Program-made: the position numbers and the translations under genes
The notes under the pieces: generated by a model
What the model was told of the DNA's origin: nothing
Seen by the model: the letters and a program-made list of their open reading frames with translations, nothing else
Database searches by the model: none
Part shown: piece by piece, positions 56,546-64,000 of the stretch
How the letters are laid out: every line of letters begins with the position of its first letter
How positions within the stretch are numbered: position 1 is the first letter of the stretch
Assembly (NCBI GenBank): GCA_013397435.1
Contig: VZRG01000734.1
Location: 124,001-188,000 of the forward strand
Reading direction: 5' to 3'
Origin: Erythrocercus mccallii
Taxonomy: Eukaryota > Chordata > Aves > Passeriformes > Dicruridae
DNA length: 64,000 nt

Positions 56546-57240
56546 TGCGGACACGGACACGTCGCGCAAAGGCCGCGGGCACTCCCCCGCGCCGCGTACA
56601 CGCTCCCGTGCGCACTTACCCGGCCACCCCCGCGCGCGGCGCCCGCCGGCCTCTCACCGGGCCCCGCAGAGATCCCGCTGTGGTGTGGCACCCCGGGGCT
56701 GCGCCGTGCCGTACCCACCCAGTCGCTCTGTCTCTGTGCCTATCCGCTCCGCGCCCGCCTCTCCGCGCCCGCGGCCGCCCGCCCGCCGCTCTGCCCCCCG
56801 GCCCCGCCTCCTCCCCCCACAACACTGTAGTAAGTTCTCATTGGCCGAGGGCGAGGGGCGGGATGCCAGTGCCGCCTCGCCATTGGCTACGGGGAAACCG
56901 CGGCCAGCGGCGCGGGCGGGGGAGCGTGCGCCCCCTCCTGGCTCCCCCCCATGCGGTTCTCTCACGTTTCCCTCCCGCGGGCGGCTTCGAGGGAGCACCC
57001 GGAGCGCCTTCCTGAGCCCGCCACAATAACACCCCGGCACCTAGAAGCTGAAATTACGGGACTGCCGCCTGCTCCTGCCACCCTCCTTCCGCCCCCTTCC
57101 CGCTAAAGTGATGGTGGCGGGGAGCGATAATTTGGCGCCGCACGGCCCCGGTAGGAAGGGGTCAGGAAGGGTCCTGCTAGCCGGTACCGCGGGCGGCAGC
57201 GCCGCTCCCCATCCCGCTGTGACCTAGATTCTAAATACCG
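56540..57240 (-). promoter_or_regulatory. EPB41: CpG-island promoter of EPB41
   Basis: This is the only strongly GC- and CpG-rich block in the window, with many CGCG and GGGCGG-type words. Two ATTGG words on the plus strand (56,840-56,844 and 56,882-56,886) read CCAAT on the minus strand, 42 nt apart. A GC box (GGGGCGGG, 56,855-56,862) lies between them. CCAAT boxes read in the gene's own direction, just upstream of a consensus GTAAGT donor on the same strand, fit a TATA-less promoter for EPB41. No other gene is seen that could own the island, but divergent transcription to the right cannot be excluded from sequence. The start site is inferred to lie at roughly 56.70-56.83 kb. Confidence 0.7.
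56620..56800 (-). other. EPB41: Probable non-coding first exon of EPB41 (5' end not defined)
   Basis: The minus strand reads CCGG followed by GTAAGT, a near-perfect donor, so the exon would end at 56,620. A second possible donor (CCG followed by GTGAGA) would end the exon at 56,658. Either would splice to the exon 2'/2 acceptors near 31.0 kb. No coding claim is made. Human and mouse 4.1R use several first exons (1A, 1B, 1C), and this would correspond to one of them. The others were not recognised in the 25 kb intron. The 5' boundary given is a guess based on the CCAAT boxes. Confidence 0.45.
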
Positions 57241-57299
57241 TTCGCTGCCTCCCAGAGACAGTCGTGGCCCAGCTCTGAAGGGAAACCCGGGATGAAGAA

Positions 57300-60200
57300 G
57301 CAAGAAGGAGTGTATAAAGAAAGGTAGGGGGGTCGTTGGAGTTTTCTTTATGCTGTTATTATATTCTTTATTTTCTTTAAGCACAAGGCCATTCATAATC
57401 AGACAGGTACTGCCTCGTCTGGGACAAGCCAGAAAAGCGACAGTTAAGGTGGCGAGCGCTTGGTCAACAAGAACCCCTCCCTCCAGGAGCCCAGCACAGC
57501 CCTACCGAGGAGCCCGCCCTGCCCCTGCTCTGGAATCCCGCACCTCCAGCAAGGACTGCATTTTCCTTGCTTATAGCCAAATTAGAAGTTGTATTTGTCA
57601 AGCAAAGCTCTCCAGCTCTCCCTGCTATGTACATCAGAGCAAAACACGCTGCCCAGTGCCTCTTGAGCACTTCCAAAGGCTCCAGGAAGGCTGCTGCCAG
57701 CCTGCCCAGCTCAGGAACCAAATCCCCTTCATATTTACGCAATCGAAAATACGCCTGGCACCAAGGCATCTCCGTTTGTCTCCCAAAGAGAATTAAGGTC
57801 TCAGGCACATTATTCTGCTTGGATTAAGAGCAACCGCCCTGCCTCTTCATCAGCAGATAATACCCAAGGCTGATGCACACCCTAGCTGGGATGGCTCCAT
57901 CACCATGCTGAGCCCTCACTGGTACTGACCTAGCAAGGGCCACTCACACGCTGAGGGCATTTGTGCTATATGGGAGCTAAAAATACCCAGACTTTTAGAA
58001 AAATTAACATGCTTCTCACAGCTATTTACCCCTTCTCCTTTATGTGTCTATGACACTCAGCTCTGCCAAGAAGAATGGAGCAGCTCCCCTTTGTCTCAGT
58101 GTTGAGACCACTTGCAGAAAGCTCCTTAATGTGAGAGAAGACAGATAGTTTTGCCTTACATCTGGACTACTTGGTTTCCTTGGACTTAGATGAGCACATC
58201 TGATTAAAAAAAGACAGGCTGGGAAAGGTCTGGCAGCTCTAAGTTGCTGCTCCCACATTACGGACAGGTAGTTCCTTTGAAACATGCCCTGAAGCTCTGA
58301 CTTCAGTCCCCAGTGTAATAAATTAGCACATTTTAATAACCCAGGCAGTGCATGGAAGAGAATCGGATGTTGTTCATTGCTGACCCACCACAACTGTTGC
58401 CTTTGCTACTGCTCACCCACAGGTGGGCTTAAAACACTGCCAGAAGAGAAATACCAGTCCAACAAGCTTTGAGGAGAAAACCATGGAGCAAAGAAACCAA
58501 AATTTCTGGTTGGCAACAGTTCCTTGCAACTAAGAAAAACAAGCAAACAAACCTACACTGCTTCATTGTATGCCACACACAGCCGATTATGTGGAGGAGA
58601 GACCAGGGCAATAAAAACTTCACATCAAAGCAGTGATTTAACACCACAAAGTGCATCATGCACTGCGTGCAGATCATCAGATGATCCCCAACTCCATCTG
58701 CCAGCAGCTGAGGAGAGAGAGCAGCAGCTCCCGCGTTTTGTATTCCCAGGTGAAGCATTTATCCACAGGGAGCACTAGTGCAAGCTGCTGCACGTGCTGT
58801 GCACAAGGGCAAAGGATGCTGTCATCTCTTCAGACCCCAAACAAATGGCTGAGAGTTTGATTGGCTTCAAAGCTAAAGGAAGGGAAACTAAAAAGTTGAG
58901 TTATCACATACAAAAAGAGGCACTTGGTCTATGCCATGAAAGCCTGAGAAACGTTGTTCTGGGGCAAGGGGATCTGAGCCTATAGCAACCAATTTTTTAT
59001 AGGAAGCAGAAAATAAATGGAAAAAGGAAAACAGAAACCCAAAACCACCACGCTTGTGCACATGGAAATACACTCCTCTCCACCACACTTCTGCTGGAAG
59101 TCACTAGCTTAGCTTTTAACTTTTTCCTTCCTACACAGCCCTGAACTGACCTCTGAAATCCCATAGGAAGTAATGGAAATTTCCTAAATTCTTCACTATA
59201 AGAACAGTTTGCCCTGTGCCAAGCCTGGATTGCAACTATTTAAAGAACTCTCCCAATTACAGCTGGTTTAAGTCGCTTTCTGGAAGTCATTTGGAGACTG
59301 AGAATTATTTTAATAAGTCAAGACTTCTTGGTATTTGCCTACTAGATATATGAATAAGGACAGGAATTATATCCATTTTAGGCATGTCTTTGGGATTGCT
59401 AAGGCAGAGGTTGTTCCCCGCAAGGTGAAATGCCACTGAGAGTGCTCCTGATGGATTCAGCCAGTGCTAACCAACTGGGTCATGGAGGACAGTGCCAAAC
59501 CCTGCCCTCTGCCTGGGTAATGTGCAGGCACTTGCAAGCAGCTCAGCAGGACACACTGCAGCATCCTAGGAGCATCCAGATAGCAGATTAAATACAGCTC
59601 AAGTTAAGTTTTTCATAGAACAGATCTTTCTAAGGTGATCCAGCACTCTGTAGGCCCCACACAATACACTTCTGGTAGGATTTGTTGTAAAACAGGGCTC
59701 CCAGTTTACACCAGTGCCAGGGAACACTGCCCAAAGCATTACTGGCACAACAATCAAAAGACACAGAGCTCTCCATTGCAGAATTCCCAATGTAAACAAA
59801 GTAACTGTGCATCATATTGGTGCTGTGCTCCCTCCCCCAAAGCAAGCAGGATTTAAAGTGAAGTACTGGTGATTACACCAAATTGTGGGAAAACAAATAA
59901 TTAAGCTGGTCAGATGAATCCTTTATCCATCCTGCTCTAAATGAGCTATATTATGCACATGTATGTGAACACACAACAGGCACATTCCGTTGCTGTGCCA
60001 CACTCACACACTTCGCAAACAAGTGACACTGAAGCAGCAGCCATTTCACAAGAGCAAACAAGGTGGGAAGAGAGCAGGTGGCTCAGTTTTGCCAGCTCCT
60101 GGCCCTCTGCCCTTGGCTCCTCTTCCAGCTTTGCTGTCACTGTCAGCAGTGCTCATTTGGCCGTGAGCAGAAGACAAGAATGAGGAGGAAACTTCCTTTG

Positions 60201-63200
60201 ACTTCTCAAGCTTTGTGTTCCTGTAAAATGGTGACCTAGAATTAAGATATTGCAGGTAAATGATTCACCTGGAAGGAAAGGATGCTTCAACTAATGCTGC
60301 ATTTCTCCCCTGCCCATCCTTCTTTCCAGCACAGAATTCACTGCTGAAAAAGCCTCTGACAGGCTCAAGGAATTTTCACTAAGGTCTAGAACACTCTGCA
60401 CTGCTTTGCTACAACTCATGGTGTGCACAATGAAGGCAGCCTGGAACATCTACACTCATCTGGCTCTGTATCAAGTATTAAACCAAAGATTAAATCTACT
60501 CCAGCCCATTGTAACAATCTCCAATACCAACCATTAATTCATTGCTGAGATAGTTATTAAAGGGCCAAGGAGCACCCTCATAGCTAAAGAGACTGAGTGA
60601 TTTAAGTATTGGAATCACACTTGGCATAAGGCAGTTCACCTCCGATTTTGCTAAATCCAAACTGCTTCTCCCATCCTTTCTTTGTGGTTTCCTTCTGGAG
60701 AGTTTTCTTTTGTTGGCTGTAATTTGTAGGCTTTAAAGGCTGCTGTTGCTAAACTAAAACCATGTGTTCTTTCCCGTGGGCAGAAGAATCCCATTTTTTA
60801 GCCATTAGATCTTTTTGGTACTGGGCTGGCTCATATGGATCCCTTCTGGGCAGATGGGGAAAGCAGAGGGGGTGGCTGGGAACTAAGTCTGTACACCCAG
60901 GAATTCCCATCCCACCTGCAATCTGGTTAATTCCTACAAAAAGCTCCCGCCATGGATTTCATTGATTTGTATGAAGCTGATGTTCATTTCAGTCAGTGTC
61001 TTGCAGCACAGCAGACAAGCTCCAAGTAGAAAGAGGAATAAAACAGAAGAGGAGCTTCAGTTCTCTCCAGGCTGTGTGCCAGTGCAGGGAAGAACAGCTC
61101 CTGGAGAGTCAGCTTTGTTTAGACTTAGGGCTTAGAGTCAGCACATAAAGCACATTTCTGCCAAGATGCACCACTGAAGATTAGAGGAGGTCAGCTGCAG
61201 CCTGCAGGATCGAGTGTTCATACAGTGAATGTTTCTACATTGACAGAGAAATACTTTTCCTCTCAAGTATGAGTACGAAGTATTAAACACACAAGTGGCT
61301 GCATTGGAAGGATCTAGAAAGAGCTTAACAAATCCTGGAGAATAGATTACAGGTGATGCTGTGAATACAAGCAGTGCATGTTCAGGAAAAGACAGAGTCA
61401 GTGTGGCATGAGCCTGAGCTCCAGAAACAACCCAAGAAACTGACTGAACCATGGAAAGAAGCGTCACAGGAGCTTCAGACTGTCCCACAGCACACTCATC
61501 TCCATTACCTCGAGAGCTCACCCTCCTTCCAAGCACTTACCAGGATTTTATTTCCCAGCAGTCTTAGTAAAAAACTAAAACCAGAGGAGTGTGCTCACAA
61601 GACAGCACTCAACTGACTCCCTACCCCTCTTTAAGGAACACTCCTGGAAATTCCTATGTTTGGGCAGCAGGAAGTTCAAGCCATTGCATCAGCCTCCTAA
61701 GCCAAGCAGGACCAGCCAGCCTGTCCAGAGAGGCAGCTGTCACTTCAGTGGGGGACAAGTTCAGCTATGCAGTCTTTCTTGAAATACACCCAAAAATAAC
61801 AGTGAGTGCCACCTAGAGACCAGAGCTCCAGCCAAGAGGCAGCCAAGCTGCACTACAAACAAAAGATGTCAGGGGCTGATTTACTCCTTGCATGGATGAG
61901 GAGTCAAAGTGTACCCAAGAGAGGCGCTGGCTTCTTTAAATAACACCAGATAGGCGTGTTTTCAACTGCAGCTTCTCCCCAGAAAGGCACCAATTCAGTG
62001 AAGGAGATTTGACTCCATACTTTTATGCTCTTGTTGGGTAAAAAGCATAAAGAGCATTGGTTTCAAAATGCTCAGAGCTCTTTGGTTTGGGGAAGGACAG
62101 TTTCAAGATCAGGGTTTATTTAGGACTAGTGTGTACCTAGCAGTAAGTTTGAGGCAGATACTTGGCAGAGAGCATTTGGGTCTGCACTAACATATCCCAT
62201 ATAATCCAAAGACCAGGCAGCAAATTTATGCAAACCATGAACCCAGCACTAGTCAACAGACAGCAATGGGTGATTGAGGGCTAGGCCTGCGCATCCGTGA
62301 GGGACACCTGGCAAAACCTAACATTTATTTAAATTAAACTTTACCTGTGGAGAACAAATACAACTTCTAACCATTATTTTTTCCACAAGTAAGAGCCAAA
62401 GCTCTGCACCACCTTGTTCAATGCCGCATCCCCTGGCTGACACATCCTTGGACCTCGCAGTGTTTGTCCTGAGCTACTAAACTGGATCAGACTCGTCACT
62501 CTGAGTCCTGCCTATGGATATTCCCAGAACGTAAGAGAGCACAGCTGAAGTCTGCCCAGAGGCATTTCTGCAGCTGCACAATGATTAATTGGTGCACATT
62601 ACCATATCACAAATTAAAAAGACCTCAGCTTGCTTGAAATGCAGCATATTAACCTCTGAAACTGGCAGTCATGGATACCAGCTTCAAAAAGATTAATATC
62701 AATACAACAGAATCCCAGAGGACAGCATCCCACTGCTGCCAGATTTTCTGGAGCTCAAAATAAGGCATTTTGAAGCTTTTTAAAGGTAGCAGCTTTCCAT
62801 ACTTATTTTATTAAGAAAACCTAAAGTGGTTCATTTTTATAGACAGAATCCAAGAAATTGAGGAGGGCAAGGTGGATAACATTGCCAGGGAAAGCTGTGG
62901 GCATGGATGGAGAGACAGGGAGCTGAGGGCAGGAAGCATACTGCCATTGTCACAGTTAATTAATTACCAAGAGCCTGAAAAGGTTTGTTACTAAAATAAC
63001 AACTCTGTTAGTTTAGGGCATTCTGCAGGTCCATTGAGGCTGCACAGTAACAGTGCACTCATCTCTGGAGCAGGAGATGCAGCAGCAGCTTGGAGATGCC
63101 AGTTTCACCCTGTACTCACTGCAGGCTGCGTCAGAAAAGCTAATAATCATTAAGCTGCCATCTTTTTATTTCTAATTATTTGTCTCCACAGCAGGGTTTC

Positions 63201-63624
63201 TCCAACCATCAAGCAAAAGGGAAGCAAGTCTCAAAGGCATAACTGTTTTGAAGTGGGCTCACAGCTGCCACAGCATGAATGGCTCTCCAAGAACAGTAGC
63301 AACTGCTCTGCCCACAGAGCTGGGAGGGAAAGCATCTCTGTTTAGGCTGGTTTTCAATATCAGTTTTTAGGTCAACTAAAACCGCCTTTCTTATGCAACA
63401 GAAAGCTCACTTGCTTTGGAATTTTTGCTTTCATTTAATTAGATGGTAATTCAGAGGGCAGCACTGTTATTCTGACCGCCACAATGAAAAGTGTTTTCAC
63501 TGCTTTACAAAGCAACAAAGTGAAAACACTGAGCTAAGCAGGCCCTAGAACTTGACACCATGTCAGAGACTGATGGTCTCTTCTGACAGGGGGGACAAGT
63601 GAAAGAGATACCCTGCTGCCACAT
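57300..63624. other. Intergenic sequence upstream of EPB41
   Basis: Non-coding as far as can be read. No exon of a neighbouring gene was recognised, including OPRD1, which lies upstream of EPB41 in human. TAATTA/AATTA-rich patches occur near 62.96 and 63.15-63.18 kb. No repeat was recognised until the CR1 copy at the right edge. Confidence 0.55.
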
Positions 63625-64000
63625 TTCCATAGAATCACAGAATCATTTAGGTTGGAAAAGCACATCAAGTTCAAAGAGGCTAACCATTAACCCACGACTG
63701 TCAAGCCCACCACTGCTAACCCATGCCCCTAGTTCCCACACCTACACGGGTTTTAAACAGGGACTCCACCATTGCCCTGGGCAGCCTGTGCCAGTGCCTG
63801 ATGATCTTTTCCATGAAGAAGTCTTTTTCCCTAATATCCAACTTAAACCTCCCCTGGCACAGCTTGAGGCCATTTCTTCTCATCCTGTCCCTTATTCCCT
63901 GAACCATCCCTCCCCAGCTGCCTGCTTCTGTCAAGGAGTTGTAGAGACAGGAGGTCATCCTTGAGCCTCCTTTTCTCCAGGGTGAGCCACCCTGGAGGAG
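63625..64000 (-). repeat. CR1 LINE fragment cut by the window edge
   Basis: ATAGAATCACAGAATCATTT and AGGTTGGAAAAGCACATCAA, then CATTGCCCTGGGCAGCCTGT and TATCCAACTTAAACCTCCCC, up to TTCTCCAGGGTGAGCCACCC. It belongs to the CR1-Y-like subfamily and continues beyond 64,000. Confidence 0.93.

Noticed and set aside
56368..57015. 215-codon plus-strand open frame in the CpG island
   Set aside because: It is low-complexity Arg/Pro/Ala/Thr sequence produced by GC-rich and CA-repeat DNA, overlaps other long frames on both strands and has no domain.
57300..63600. Exons of a neighbouring upstream gene such as OPRD1
   Set aside because: No open frame here resembles a receptor or any other known protein, and no exon-like splice context was found.

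Overview
The window is vertebrate nuclear DNA from a bird, probably a songbird. It carries many fragments of CR1 LINEs in both orientations, two copies of a tRNA-Ile-headed SINE with a CR1-like tail (the zebra finch TguSINE1 type), and one well-formed solo LTR of an avian endogenous retrovirus. There are no operons or bacterial features.

One protein-coding gene is recognisable. It is EPB41, encoding erythrocyte membrane protein 4.1 (4.1R), on the minus strand, so transcription runs from high to low coordinates. A CpG-island promoter with a probable non-coding first exon lies at about 56.5-57.2 kb. A 25.6 kb first intron follows. The AUG1 exon is at 31,006-30,550. Exons matching human exons 4 to 17 then run down to 3,537. 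The C-terminal exons lie beyond the left edge. Each exon was placed by translation and by its AG/GT borders. Exons 2, 4 to 12 and 13 to 17 join in one open frame of 2,187 nt (729 codons), which is an independent check on the borders. Exon sizes 105, 57 and 63 nt equal those I recall for human exons 5, 14 and 16.

The encoded protein links the membrane to the spectrin-actin skeleton. In order it has an acidic N-terminal headpiece (exons 2 and 4), a FERM domain (exons 4-12), a FERM-adjacent region (exon 12), a variable U2 region (13-15) and the spectrin-actin-binding region (16-17). Known 4.1R control devices are visible in the DNA: a 17-nt tandem acceptor that keeps or drops AUG1, a retained AUG2, and exon 16 with a weak donor followed by two TGCATG (RBFOX) sites.

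The most unusual part is 11.1-13.9 kb, between exons 12 and 13. Two extra cassette exons (117 and 126 nt, both phase 1/1) and a third, apparently decayed relative encode related Glu/Val-rich peptides. They look like a tandem exon duplication that would lengthen the U2 region, and I know of no counterpart in mammalian 4.1R.

The right end (57.3-64 kb) is upstream intergenic sequence with no recognisable gene. It ends in a CR1 copy cut by the window edge. The other long open frames, including a 188-codon one at 45.1 kb and a 215-codon one in the CpG island, show no recognisable domain and are treated as chance.
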